From Scenedesmus sp. ARA3 (Eukaryota; Chlorophyta; Chlorophyceae; Sphaeropleales; Scenedesmaceae), in contig RWJK01001544.1 in the NCBI GenBank assembly GCA_004335835.1, positions 22,814-86,813 of the forward strand: DNA of 64,000 nt, written 5' to 3'. A program made the position numbers and the translations under genes. Positions 53,671 to 64,000 of this stretch are shown here, in pieces; position 1 is the stretch's first letter, and each line of letters starts with the position of its first letter. The notes below the pieces were generated by a model. That model was not told the DNA's origin and ran no database searches. It saw only the letters and a program-made list of their open reading frames with translations.

Positions 53671-56252
53671 CAGGAGCACCCGGGCAGCACCATTGTAACA
53701 GACAGTGTGACCAGCAATGGCTTGACTACCTTCATTGAGCAGAGAGGCGGCAAGCACTTCAGGTGAGCGGCTGGTTGCAAGACGCAGCAGCAGCAGCAGT
53801 AGCAGCGGCACATTGAACTAGGCACGGTGCTGTGTTTGTAGATGACATGTTTCTTCTTCTTGACCACCGAGTTTCTGTCACTGATTGCAGCACGCCTTGC
53901 CCTTTGGCTATCAGCTTAGTTGGTGTTGCTGCTGCTGCTGCCGCTGCTGCTGCAGGTTCAAGCGCGGCTACAAGAACGTCATCAGCAAGGGAGTGGAGCT
54001 CAACAAGCAGGTGACCGCAGCGCCCACGCGTGGAGTGCTCTGATTTTGGCAGCAGCTTTGGAGTGCTGTTGCACGCCATTTTGGCCACAGCTCTGCTGCA
54101 GCTGCCCTGCAGCAATCATTATTCGCAAGTGCAGCTGTTGTTGAGTGTCCTCAGTCACAATCTGTATTTAAAAAAGCAGGTTTCAATAGAACCGGCGTCA
54201 TGGCACTGCTGCCTGCAGGCAGCTGTTATGATCAAGCGAAGCGCAGCGCACAGGCACCAGACCACTGCATGTGTATGTCCCTTGGTCTAGACTTGCATGA
54301 TGTTGCAGACAGCTGCTCAGAGTAAGACCAACACGCACACATGCTTGTCACATGCGTCATGTTACACATGCCACAGGGTGTGGACTGTGAGCTGATGATG
54401 GAGACCTCGGGCCACGGCGCCATGCGCAGCAACCACTACCTGGATGACGGCAGCCACCTGGCGCTGACTGCGGTGGTGGCCTTCGTGCGCAGCAGGCTGG
54501 CCTCGGGCGGTGAGTAGTGTCATAAGGGTGCTTGCGCATGCGTACAGCAGCGGCAGCTTCAGCAGCCAGTTCATGCTGCCCGATTGCGCTGAGCCATGCA
54601 GGCTGAACGTTCACATAAGCCCCTGCTTCTCTGTTCTGTCACTTCTGTCTTCGACACTTTGTTTGTGCATTTGAAGTTCTCTTCTGCACGTACTGAATAG
54701 CATGTTGTAACGCCTTTCCTGCAGGCGCTGCCGGGCTGGGTGAGCTGCTGGCGGACTTGCAGGAGCCCGCAGAGGCAGCAGAGTACCGCATTGGCATCAA
54801 GGTGGGCCCCAGCCTGGGTGGCACAGCGTGTCCCTGTCACTTTGCTATTCAAACTGCTGCCTTTCAGCAATGATGTTCATACAATGGTTGAACATGGTTG
54901 AACAGTGCAGGGCGGTACTGCTGCGGCTGCTGTTTGTCTGCTGTTTGTTGTGGGGGTGACAACCCCACCCTGCAGGACCCTGACTTCCATTCGATCGCTG
55001 CCAGGCCTTCCATGCTTGGGTGCAACGGACATCTCTGCTGCTGCTGCTGCTGTCTGTGTTCCCGCCACGCCACCCGCCTGCCCACCTCCTGCCTTTTCTC
55101 CCAGGACCCGGACTTCAAGTCAGCGGGCAGCAGCATGCTGCAGGCCTTCCACAACAAGGGTGGCTGACGCTACTGTTGCTGCGGTTGTTGATTGTCTGCT
55201 GTTCCAACCCTACCCTGCAGGACGCTGACTTCAAGTCAGTTGGCAGCAGTGTGCTGCAGGCTTTCCATGATTGGGTGCAGGCTGGCGCCGGCAGCAGCAG
55301 CAGCAGCAGCTGGAGCCTTGAGCCGGTCAACCATGAGGGCTGGCGGGTCAATGTGGACGAGGGCGCTGGCAAGCGCGGCTGGGCGCTGCTGCGGCAGAGC
55401 CTGCATGACCCGCTGCTGGTGCTGAATGTGGAGAGCGACGTGCCTGGCGGTGAGGCTGATCTTCTGTGTGTTTTGTTTTGAGAAGAGAGACGCTGGGCTG
55501 GTGGTGGCAGCAGCGGTGCCGTGACGAGGTTGTTATGTGACCCACTGCTGGTGCTGAATGTGGAAAGCGACGTGCCTGGCGGTGAGGCTGCTTTGGTTTG
55601 GTTTAGGTTGATCTGGCAGCATTATGCGATGCACACAGAGTTGCCCATGAGGAGATTTCATTGCGTCCGAGATGCAGAGGGCGCTTCAGCAGCTGTTGCT
55701 GCTGCTTGACTGATGTATAAACCAGCGGAATCCACCCAGGTGAGGGTGCTGGCAAGCGCGGCTGGGCGCTGCTGAGGCAGAGCCTGCACGACCCGCTGCT
55801 GGTGCTGAATGTGGAGAGCGACGTGCCTGGCGGTGAGTTGGGATGCTTTGGTTTGGGTGTGTTTGGTCTGAAACAAAGACGCACCCTGAGCTGAACAGAA
55901 GTGGTGCAGGGGCGGTGCTATAATGAGCTTGATGTATGACCTGCTGCTGGTGCTCAAAGTGAAAAGCGGTGTGCGTGAGGGTGGGGCTGTGAAAGGCTGC
56001 TTGCTCAGGGAGCACCTACAGCTGCTGGCAATTCGATATTTGCATGAGAGATGTGCTGCCGGGTATGTGTTCATGTTTTCGTTGCCAGGAGGCGCTTTGG
56101 TGTGTGTCGCTGCTCTGTCGATTTGTAATCGAGGCTTTGTGTCTGCTGCTACTGCTGCTGCAGGCGAGGCTGCCATCCGCGGCAATGTGCTGCAGTTCTT
56201 CATCAAGCTGCAGCAAGCACAGGCCCTAGACCTGGCAGCCCTGCAGAATTGA
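49946..56252 (+). CDS. Phosphoglucosamine/phosphomannomutase-family enzyme, probably plastidial
   Basis: Thirteen exons join in phase: 49946-50162, 50469-50569, 50919-51060, 51504-51703, 52369-52545, 52879-53011, 53246-53364, 53674-53762, 53956-54010, 54377-54509, 54725-54801, 55221-55449 and 56164-56252, giving 586 residues. Alpha-D-phosphohexomutase marks are present: the phosphoserine loop GSIMLTASHMPMHNNG, the metal site FDTDVDR, METSGHGAMRSNHYLDDG for sugar binding, and a C-terminal phosphate-binding segment GWALLRQSLHDP. The last differs from the usual SGTEP loop, as I recall for plant phosphoglucosamine-mutase-like plastid proteins. The N-terminal about 50 residues are rich in Ser, Arg and Ala without acidic residues after position 8, like a transit peptide. 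Substrate (glucosamine-, mannose- or glucose-phosphate) is not settled by the sequence. Two further in-frame ATGs lie upstream (49775, 49844). Confidence 0.88.
50631..50658 (+). repeat. Echo of phosphomutase exon 2 end
   Basis: AGCAGGGGCGTGACAGACAT, then TAAG and a GTAGCA donor, repeats the exon 2 end SRGVTDVK in the following intron, as SRGVTDIK. Confidence 0.75.
51405..51459 (+). repeat. Echo of phosphomutase exon 4 start; catalytic Ser replaced
   Basis: GSAVTGSVMLTAAHVPMH follows its own CTGCAG acceptor and copies the exon 4 start GSAVTGSIMLTASHMPMH. The catalytic Ser of TASH is Ala in the copy, so a protein using it would lose the phosphate-carrying residue. Confidence 0.82.
51834..52226 (+). 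repeat. Two ~260-base tandem units repeating phosphomutase exon 4 end plus intron start
   Basis: The exon 4 end (EGGLGKPDIAAILEGAAAKC through to AFVLRQ) and the first ~130 bases of the following intron are repeated. Copies of the exon part lie at about 51834-51964 and 52096-52226. The first keeps the frame. The second has lost one base near its end (GACTCAACCTGG against GACTCGATTCTGG) and is frameshifted. Both end in CAG followed by GTGAGG. Confidence 0.85.
52609..52654 (+). repeat. Echo of phosphomutase exon 5 end
   Basis: AVDAGNGSGGFFASQ followed by GTGCATAC copies the exon 5 end AVDAGNGSGGFFATQ and its donor. Confidence 0.82.
53152..53205 (+). repeat. Echo of phosphomutase exon 7 start; metal ligands lost
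   Basis: GADLGVVINTEVEH mirrors GADLGIVFDTDVDR of exon 7. All three metal-binding Asp residues are changed (N, E, E). Confidence 0.75.
53208..53242 (+). repeat. (CTG)n merging into the exon 7 acceptor
   Basis: About eleven CTG units run straight into CTGCAG, the acceptor of phosphomutase exon 7. Similar runs precede exons 3, 5, 6, 8, 9 and 13 of the same gene. Confidence 0.85.
54976..55166 (+). repeat. Two upstream echoes of phosphomutase exon 12 start
   Basis: Exon 12 starts DADFKSVGSSVLQAFHDW. The intron before it holds DPDFHSIAARPSML (54976-55015) and DPDFKSAGSSMLQAFHNKG (55105-55166), each following a CAG acceptor. Confidence 0.8.
55530..55980 (+). repeat. Three downstream echoes of phosphomutase exon 12 end
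   Basis: The exon 12 end SLHDPLLVLNVESDVPG recurs at about 55530-55581 (DPLLVLNVESDVPG), 55744-55832 (GAGKRGWALLRQSLHDPLLV and on, nearly perfect) and 55933-55980 (LLLVLKVKSGVREG, worn). Each is followed by a donor-like GTGAG or GTGGG, and parts of the adjoining intron start (TTTGGTTTGG) are repeated too. Confidence 0.83.
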
Positions 56253-58109
56253 AGATGGTGACCGTGTGCTTTGGGCACGAGCAGATCGCACGCCATTGCG
56301 TGCTCGCAGCATGCTAGCAGTGCCTTGGGTGCGAGGGCTGTCAAGGGCCGTGCTTTGCAACTGTGCTGTGCTTGTGGCAAGGCTGCTGATCTTCGGACCA
56401 ATATGTCTAGGCAACGCACGGTGCCGGCCTTGGTGTAGCACTTACTGGTGGTGTCAACTGCTGTCCATTGGGCACAGCTGCTGTGCATCGTTTCTGTTGG
56501 GTTTTTGCATTACAGCGTGTGCCTGCATTGCTTGCACATCGAGATTTATTATCGCTGAGGGCTCTGCCATGCATCAGTTTGTTTGCAAATGCCTGTGCGC
56601 ACACGCATGGGCACTTAAATGGTGTGGTGCTTTGGTTACCTGCCTGCATGCAGTGCTGTGTGGCTGTCTGCACTGAGGGCATGGCATGGACTGGTGATGC
56701 ACGCACAAACAGCCGGGTTGACTCATCAAGAAGCCACAAGCCAGGCTGCTTGCGAAGGCTAGGCCACACCATGCCGTAGCAACCGCTGGGCTCTCATTAA
56801 GCCTTCACTTGCACTCTTATAATTGTATTCCGCGCTGCGGGTTTGCTTGCACTGCTGATGCTGTTTACGGGCATGAGTTGGCCGCCAAGTCAGCAAAGGT
56901 AGTGGCTTACACATAGTAGGTGACACTTGCTGTGGTGTGTAGCAGTAACACTCCTGGCTGAGAGTGTTGACTTGGCAACAAAAGGACCATGCACGACTCA
57001 CGGGCTTGTTACGAGCTGGTGCACCAGCCACGTGGCATGTTGCGCAAAGCATGCTGGCAGTACGACGCGGACACACCATTGTGGGAGACATGGCAATGTA
57101 CTGGGCTGTGTCATGCATTATAGTTGGCCGTGCTTTCAAGGGTAACATGTCACAGAATGCCAACCTGTGCATTCCACGTGGTTGTGATCACCACAACTGC
57201 AGGCAAAACTCACCATGTGTGTAGCTCACCGCAGCACAACTGTGCATGCAATCATCATCATCATGTTACCCATCAAGCCATAGCATCAACGCCATCGGCC
57301 CCGCGCCCCAATGGAGCGGCAACAGAAGGGACTACACCATCATGTTTGCTAGCATTACGCACACCCCAAGCCTTTCCAACTGTGCATGCAATGACAGCAC
57401 TACCAAGTTGAACAGCCAGATCTCTAGTGTAACAGATATATATTGACACATGCCTGACATGACAACTGTACACAATCACTGTGTCTTCCAAGGAAAGCTG
57501 CTGCTACTGCCGCTGCTACTGCCGCTGCTCCGCAGTACATCATTAAAACAGATATGACAGCCTCTGTGTATGCACAGACCACAACTCAGACGCTGTGAGC
57601 ATTGCGCGTAACAAATGAGCATGGTACACAGTTGTCTCTGCCGAACCACACAACAGCCAGGAAGGCAATGCGGCATACAACATGTATAACGTACACTAAC
57701 TTCCTACTCGGCAGATGTTCTGTTCACCTCTCATCATAGCATGTTCTGGCTGCCGCTCATCGGCGTATGCACAGCCTGCACAGAATAAGTGCAGCACAGC
57801 GCCCTCCACATCTGCTGATCCTACAGTACCACTTTACTGCGCTGCAGCGGCTGCTGGGCGCTGGCTGCCACTCCCCGCTCATATGGCATCATTTGAGAAT
57901 CAGCCAAGCCCAGAGCAGGCAGCTCCTGCACCGCAGCCAGGTCCTCCTGGCTTGCCATCACCAATGGCTGACCAACTTTCACCAGTCATCCGCCATGTGC
58001 TTTGCCAGCTGGCAGCTGCTCGCTGACACCGTGATACGACCTTGCTGAAATAACTGCAGGAACCCCGCTGCCAGTCCCTCCTGTACAACCCACATGGCGT
58101 CATCAGTCA
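56253..58109. other. Convergent intergenic region
   Basis: No gene is supported. Short open frames at 56266-56676, 57124-57411 and 57715-58026 lack motifs. Confidence 0.5.
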
Positions 58110-59695
58110 TCATGGGTCCGCCAAGCCCAGGGCAGGCAGCTCCTGCACCGCTGCCAGGTCCTCCCGGCTCGCCTTGATGGCCACAGGCGGCCTGTCAGGC
58201 ACAGGCATGGACAGGATTGTGGCCATTGCTGCTGCTCCCTCAGGGCCATATTTCTGCACCAGGCTGGCCTGCTGCTGCACCGCGGCCTCCTTGGCTGAGC
58301 GCAGGCTGGTCGACAGTGCGGCCTGGCGCTGCGTGGGCGTGACATAGCTGCAGGCACAGCAGCACACATGCATGCAGCGTCAAGCAGTGTTGTCACTGAG
58401 CTGCCGATAGTGCTGTAGCCTGCAACGCGCTCAGTGTACAGCCGGCAGGACTGCCACTGCAGTTTTTCCTGTATGCCTGCCGTTGCTGTGGTGTACTCGT
58501 TGAACTTGGTCCTGTTGCTGGCTGCTGCTGGGTGTACAAGCTGCTGCTGAGCAGCAGGGGCAGCAACCTAAGTATTACCCCTCACCTCTTGAGCTCCCCA
58601 GTGCGCTTCATGGTTGCTGTTGCTGCCTTGCCATCTAGCCGCTGCTGCCACTGGCGCTGCTCCTGGCATGTCAGCTGCGTGCTGTGGTTCCAGCCTGGGG
58701 CAAGCAGCAGAAGCAGCGGCACGAGTAAGAGAGTCCACACCCATTGTTGATGCTGGATATAGAATGCATTTTAGCAGCATGCTGCAGCCCCGCCTGCCGT
58801 GTGGCCCTGGGCCAGGCACACATTAATGCACCTGGCCAATTGCCTGTGCAATGCCTAAGTGTCCTGCAAGTCGCAGCTGCCAGACGCCCAAGGAGCTGCC
58901 AAGCCTGCAACAGAGCATCCTTGTACGGCCGCTGCTGGATGGCGCCAGCTGCAACCACTGCCTTTTGCAGCTACAGAGGCACCACCACCAACCTGTGGTG
59001 ACCTCCCCCCGGGTGAAGGCATGGTAGCGCTCCTTGTCATAGGTACAGCTGGCCTGAAGTTTGGTGCTGCGCAGGTCTGCAGGAACAAAGCTGCTGGGCA
59101 GCACCTGGTTGGCAAGGTGCTCATCTGACGCTGCGCGCGTGTACTTGCTGTCCGGCACAAAGCTGCTGTTGATCCACTGCAGGGTGCAGGAGGGCGGTGG
59201 GTCAGTGTTTGTGGCATAGCTGCGGAGTACTGATGCATGTGGATAGCATACTGGCTGTTGGAGAGCTGGGATAGTCGGGCGATACCCTTCTGCCTGCAGG
59301 ACGCAGTGTACATGTGGCCGTATGCAGCAAGCCAGGCTGCTGAGACACTCTGCTTACGTTTGGGCCCCGCACTCCCAGGAAGTCTGCTTTGTAGTGTTCA
59401 AGCACCTCCTGGCGTGCTGCCTTGACCTGCAGTGTTGAGGAAGACCACACATAGTGTGTGTGGGCTAGCTCCCAGAATCCACACTCAGTGCAGCAGTGCT
59501 ACTGCTGTGCCCTGTCCTGCACCTCAGCCGCTGCTGCAGGCTAGCTTGCTGTGTGACATGCTAGAAACCGTGAACGGAGCATACCTTATCCAGCACTTCG
59601 ACCTCTAGCACTTTCTCCTCACGCGGGTAAGATAGCTGACAGTGCGCGCGCCCTGGGCTCTTACAGCGCACAACTTTCTGGCCACCGGGAGCCAT
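58110..59695 (-). CDS. Unrecognised multi-exon protein
   Basis: Exons 59585-59695, 59358-59426, 58993-59176 and 58586-58694 join in phase. They give a protein starting MAPGGQKVVRCKSPGRAHCQ and including VKAARQEVLEHYKADFLGVR, WINSSFVPDSKYTRAASDEH and ERYHAFTRGEVTTGWNHST. A fifth exon begins near 58517 (NRTKFNEYTTATAG, QEKLQWQSCRLYTERV). The last coding stretch, ending at 58110, contains YVTPTQRQAALSTSLRSAKE and a Lys/Ala-rich tail. The splice between the last two pieces could not be fixed with a canonical in-phase donor. The protein is charged, soluble and helical in its C-terminal third. The pattern of conserved aromatic residues suggests a structured conserved protein, but I recognise no family. 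Confidence 0.55.
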
Positions 59696-60229
59696 TTGCT
59701 TAGCAGAAAGGTTACCTCAACGCTGTTATCGCTGCTTACTATGAGGCGTGCCGTCTTCCCGCCAACAAGTGCTTGCAGTTTCGGCACGCTTTTGGAACGC
59801 TGTGCTCGGCTGGCTGTTTCTACTACTCTCATCGGCTGCTTACTACGTACTGATGCAACTAAGTAGGCAACGAGCCCTCATTGCTGACTCACCCCAGAAC
59901 CCTAGGGAGTTGCATCATCCCATGACAGCTCAGCTGATGCCAGGCAATGCCTGTACTTTTAGTGCCAGGTGAACGCCACAAGTGACGACACCTGTGCAAC
60001 AACTTCGTAAGGCCAATCAGTGATGCGCGCTTCACTGCAGTGCAGGACACCACCGTCATCATTGGTGTTTGCCAGAGACGACTTTTGCCACATACCAATC
60101 ACTACCTTCCAACCCTACCCATAGAACCAGCGACACCACAAGACAATGATTCCAGACGGTTCCACGTATGATCATAGACAAGGTGAAGCACCACCAGTGC
60201 AGAGTATTTCGGAAGTAGAGTCTGTCTGC
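59696..60229. other. Spacer between the unrecognised gene and the transporter/LicD gene
   Basis: Must hold the promoter of the unrecognised gene. No motif stands out. Confidence 0.5.
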
Positions 60230-63200
60230 TTACAGCAGCCCATGGCTAGCTGAGGTGTTCAGCTGCCTGACCAAGTGCTGCATCCTCTGCGCACACTCCA
60301 TCCCCACCGCACTCCTCATACCTGCAGGCACACTGGCTGCTAGCGCTGAAACACTCGCACCCTGCCAGGTCTGACCATACACTTCAGCCAAGTGCTCTGC
60401 AGCATTGTCGGGCACTGGCAAGGCAAGCCCGCTGACATTCGTAACAGTGGAAGATGACCGCACAAGCGTTACGTAACGCCCACAGAGGCGCCAGTGACGT
60501 GGCACATTCTCGTCTGGGCCTTGACTGTTTGGGTGGCTGCTGCTGCTGCTAGCATGGCTGCCAAACAGCCATAGCAGAAACCCCCCACGCTGACGGCTGC
60601 CACCTGCAGTTACTGCACCTTCATGGTGGCTGCTGCTGCTACTGCTACTGCTGCTGCTGCTGCTGTTGACAACGCCCTTGCTGATTGTGATGTTGACCTC
60701 CTGGCCGGCTGGCGGCTTGGGGCTGCTGCTGGTGGAGTTGTCAGCAGAGGGCACTTGCCACATGAGGTGCAGCGCCAACTCCAAATCCTGGCCAGCATTT
60801 GCTCTTTGCTGCTGCTGTATGTGCCGCTGGAAGTCCCGTAAGGGGTGGCTGCTGTGTGGGCACAGCCGCCAGCTGCTGGCGCTGCTGCGGCGTGCACTGC
60901 CAGTGTCTTCCCCGCCACCACTGCTGCTATTACTGCTGCTGCTGCTGCTGTACACCATGACATACCCATGCCGCCACAGCCGCTGCTGCGCTGCAAACTG
61001 CTGCAGCACCATCAGCGCACGCGCGCCAACTGCAACATCAAGCCGCACCGACTCTGCGTCCAGCGTTTGACTGCGCTGCACTGCCGCCAGGAGCGAATTA
61101 TACACCAGGAAATGCTGCTGTGCAAGGCCCTTAGATGCCATGAAGCGATCCCAGAATGCAAGCATGCGCAGCTGCAAGTATGCACAGCATGCGGGGTCGC
61201 TTGCTGTGCAGTTGCTGGCAGTGGAGCACAACATACGCGCACACAGCGCAGCACGCCCACTGCTGCTGTTCCCTACATCAGCAGCATTCGACTGCTGTTC
61301 ATCTGGCTCCTCAGCAGCAGGATTTGCAGCTGCCGGTGGCTCTGCTGCTGCTGCTGCTGCTGTTGCTGCTGCTGTGGCTGTCTGGTGTGTGATGGCCAGG
61401 TGTAGTACTGCCGGCAAGGGTTCCTTGGTAGTTGCCTCCAAGTTCAGTTCGCTGATGCCTGCTGCTGCATACTGCGCTGCACTGTTGAATGCATGGCGAC
61501 CTGGGTCAGAGCTGCCGCCACCAGCAACACTCCTCAGGTGTGATGACAGTGCTGCCAGGCGCGCTGCTGCTGCTGGGTTGCCGGTGCTGCTGCCTGCATC
61601 TGCGGGCATGAACGCTACCAGCAGCGGCAGCAGCAACAGCACTGCGATCTGCGGGAGAGCAGCCAGCAGGAGGAATAGGACCGCTTGATGTCGGCAAAAT
61701 GGTAAGGCATCAACGCACTTTGCAACGACTGCCTCTAGGTCGTCATGAAGGTGCAACCAGCTGCTATCACAGAAGAGATGATGATGTCTTTCGCTGCTGA
61801 TCCCATCCATGTGTTCACAACACGGTGCACGCACATGCAACCTCTGCTGCAAACATATTTGCCCTTTTAGCAGTGTTAGTGCTGCAGACATCCTGGACCT
61901 TCCCTGCTGTCTCCCAGAGCTTGGAGCTGCATTTACCTTTGCCACAAATGCATACTTCCAGAGCCGCACAATCACCGGCCTCCAGCCCCCGCAGTCCCCC
62001 AGCAGCAGATTCACCCTGCTCTTTATGCGCGGCAGCGCCTGCGAGCGGCTGTAATGCAGCCGCATCACCCCAAGCAGTGCCACACAGGCTCCAGCATAAT
62101 ACCAGCAGTGGCACATGCAGTGCCAGCACAGGCCCGCTTGCCCATGCTGTGAAGACTGCTGCTAGAGTCAAGCCATAGGCTTTCGCTATGCTGACAGTGG
62201 CACTGCCGCTGCTGGTGAGACTACTGCTGCTGCTGCTGCTGTTGTGGCTTCCAAAGGCGCTGCCACTCCTAGCTATTGTCACGACGCGCTTGCTGTTGCT
62301 GCTGCTGCTTGGCCTGAGCAGTGGCGATGCTTGCAGCAAGCCCAGCGCTGCTAGGGCTGCTGCTGCTGCCCAGTGCTCGTTATGAACACTGCCCAGAAAC
62401 TGCCGCAACCCTCCTCCTTGCAGGAAGTAGAACGCAGCTGCTGCAGCTGCTCCTACTGCTGACAGCTGCATGCTGTCCATCAAGAGCTGGCTCTGCTGCT
62501 GCTGCTGCTGCTGCCGCTTGGCGCCGAGCCATGCTAAGTAAGCAGCAGCTGTGGCTGAGAGTGCTGTAGCTGCTAGCAGTGCCAGACAGCCACTCCAGAA
62601 GCTGCTGCTGCCATTTGCCATGGCAAACTCGCTTGCAGGAAACGCCCTGTATGCTGCCATCTGACTCATGCATGCCCCCAACAGCATCAGGCCCAGGTTC
62701 CATTGTGTGCTGCTGCCTATACTGCTGCTTAAAGACCAAGCTGTCAGTAAGGCTTCTGCGGGGATCTTAATAATGCTGAAGGAGGCATATGCGTAAGCTG
62801 GCAGCAGCGTCAGAGCATGCAGCAGCAGGTTGTTGGCTGCACAGTACAAAACAGCTGGAGCAATCCATGCTGCTGGCCAGCACGTGCCTGAATCCTTGTC
62901 ATAAAGGCTTCCAGCAGCGCCTTTGTCTCTGCTAGACACTCTGAAGGCTGAAGATGGCGGTTTCAGTGGGCTTCGCTCTTGCTGCTGCTGTTGGTTGCTG
63001 AAGCTGCTGCCCTGGCGAGCTGCTGCGCCGTTCTGCTGGTCCGTGATATCATTGCCGCGATCTTTATCGTTGCTACTCTGGTACAATTGGTCTGAGAGCC
63101 ACTGACACCGAGATGATAGAAAATAAGCGCCAAGACATGCAAGTGACTTCAAGCACTCACAGAGCAGCACGATTATGGATGCTGGCGGGTTTGGGGCGAT

Positions 63201-63293
63201 GTTGTAAAGATTGTAATAGGATACGATCACAGCGAAGGCCGTGTGCAGCCCTGCTGCCAGTAGGCCACTGAGCACTGCTGTCTTGTCTCGCAT
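60230..63293 (-). CDS. Nucleotide-sugar transporter joined to a LicD/fukutin-like transferase domain
   Basis: Exon 1 (61937-63293) encodes a multispanning protein of the nucleotide-sugar transporter family: KTAVLSGLLAAGLHTAFAVI, the CECLKSLACLGAYF helix, IAPAVLYCAANNLLLHAL and ASFSIIKIPAEALLTAW. Ser/Gln-rich loops are inserted. The last helix (YYAGACVALLGVMRLHY) is in another frame from the rest, which implies a one-base indel or an unseen tiny intron near 62095-62115. Exon 2 (60230-61648) follows an excellent CTCTCCCGCAG acceptor in phase with the later frame. It gives one membrane anchor (IAVLLLLPLLVAFM), then a segment resembling LicD/FKRP proteins (FLVYNSLLAAVQRSQTLDAE, SVRLDVAVGARAL) with a typical C-terminal HLAEVYGQTWQG. 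LicD-family enzymes transfer phospho-alditol or phosphocholine groups to glycans. Two adjacent genes remain possible. Confidence 0.62.
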
Positions 63294-63482
63294 GTCGTGC
63301 AGAAGACACCATTTTGCAGATTATGGTCACCTACATGATAAGATATACACAATTGCGGCAGCTGCACCTCATCAAGTTAACCAAACTCGTGCCAAACACC
63401 TCAGGGCTGTAGCACCTCTGTCAGAGGACATGTGTCCGGGACACACGTCACACTACCAGGTGACACTCCAGCACGTGCTTTC

Positions 63483-63699
63483 CTAAGGCAGCGGTGCTGC
63501 AGCAAGCCTATCCCACTCCTGCTCAACAAAAGGCAGCTGCTCCAGCGGGACCAACGCTATCACTATGCGCGGACTACTGCCACCAGCAGCTGCGCTACTG
63601 CCCGAGCCTGCCACTGCCTGCAGCTGCTGCACCAGGGCCACAGCAGCAGCAGATTGCTGCTGCTGATACAATTCAGCTGGGTCTGGTTGGGACGCACCC

Positions 63700-63756
<57 letters not shown>

Positions 63757-64000
63757 GAACCTGCTACAACCTGGCTGAATGCGCCCTTCATCTTTGCAAG
63801 AGCTGCCTTCCAGCTGCGCTTGCCTGCAAGCTTCCCATCTGATGCCCCAGCCGCTGCTGTTTCACGCGCATCAGCAGCAGCTGCCTGACCGGCTGCTGCT
63901 GCACGCTCCGAAGCATCTGCACCACCACCACCCCTGCTGCTGCTGCTGCTGCTGGTTGCAGCGCCATCAATCTGGCCTACAGGCGCAGCCAGGCTCGCCT
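63483..64000 (-). CDS. 3' end of a Gln/Ala-rich protein (partial)
   Basis: An open frame runs from the right edge of the window to a TAG at 63483, giving at least 172 residues. It contains GGGGADASERAAAGQAAAA, a Lys-rich patch (GKLAGKRSWKAALAKMKGAF), an 18-Gln run and a final RIVIALVPLEQLPFVEQEWD. The composition matches other proteins in the window, and the ordered last 30 residues suggest a real C-terminus. The function cannot be judged from this fragment. Confidence 0.6.
63702..63753 (-). repeat. CAG run encoding poly-Gln
   Basis: About 17 uninterrupted triplets within the partial gene at the right edge, read as CAG codons. Confidence 0.85.

Noticed and set aside
60230..62116. The 628-codon minus-strand frame read as one uninterrupted protein
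   Set aside because: The part between 61649 and 61936 reads as non-conserved sequence and is bounded by a good donor and a very good acceptor, so it is treated as an intron.

Overview
The window is nuclear DNA of a green alga, probably a chlorophyte of the Scenedesmus/Chlamydomonas type. Genes are split by many short GT-AG introns. Most acceptors read CTGCAG, and donors are mostly GTGAG/GTGCG. Proteins are loaded with poly-Ala, poly-Ser and poly-Gln. One gene encodes the ciliary protein PACRG and another a plastid-type sugar phosphomutase with a transit-like N-terminus. All gene models here were assembled by hand from splice signals, reading phase and family resemblance, with no database search. 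Exon edges may be off by a base or two.

Layout, left to right. Minus strand: the 5' part of a secreted BtuF-like binding protein (452-2951, continuing off the left edge); an NAD-type malate dehydrogenase with an Ala-rich tail (3282-7573); about 4 kb without a recognisable gene; a SET-domain/armadillo-repeat fusion (11668-18098); a giant CYFIP/SRA1-like WAVE-complex subunit (19178-34872, 22 exons, about 3,590 residues); a BTB/POZ protein (36049-37420); PACRG (38586-41525). Plus strand: a 73-residue hydrophilic protein (42162-43345). Minus: a NodB-type polysaccharide deacetylase (43782-46809) and a small coiled-coil ORF (48711-49022). Plus: a phosphoglucosamine/phosphomannomutase-family enzyme (49946-56252, 13 exons). 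Minus: an unrecognised multi-exon gene (58110-59695); a nucleotide-sugar transporter joined to a LicD/fukutin-like domain (60230-63293); and the 3' end of a Gln/Ala-rich gene running off the right edge (63483-64000).

The most unusual feature is not a gene. In five genes, introns carry truncated, diverged copies of the neighbouring exon. They follow a rule: copies of an exon's 5' end lie in the intron before it, still preceded by an acceptor, and copies of its 3' end lie in the intron after it, still followed by a donor. They look like tandem duplications that span exon-intron junctions, here called splice-junction echoes. About 14 junctions are affected and up to five echoes sit at one junction. 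Several echoes have lost the catalytic residue or the reading frame of the real exon, so they are probably decoys rather than alternative exons. A second genome-style feature is that many introns end in a (CTG)n run merging into the CTGCAG acceptor. The genes have no evident shared pathway. Each is an independent eukaryotic transcription unit, and the only tight divergent pair is PACRG with the 73-residue gene.
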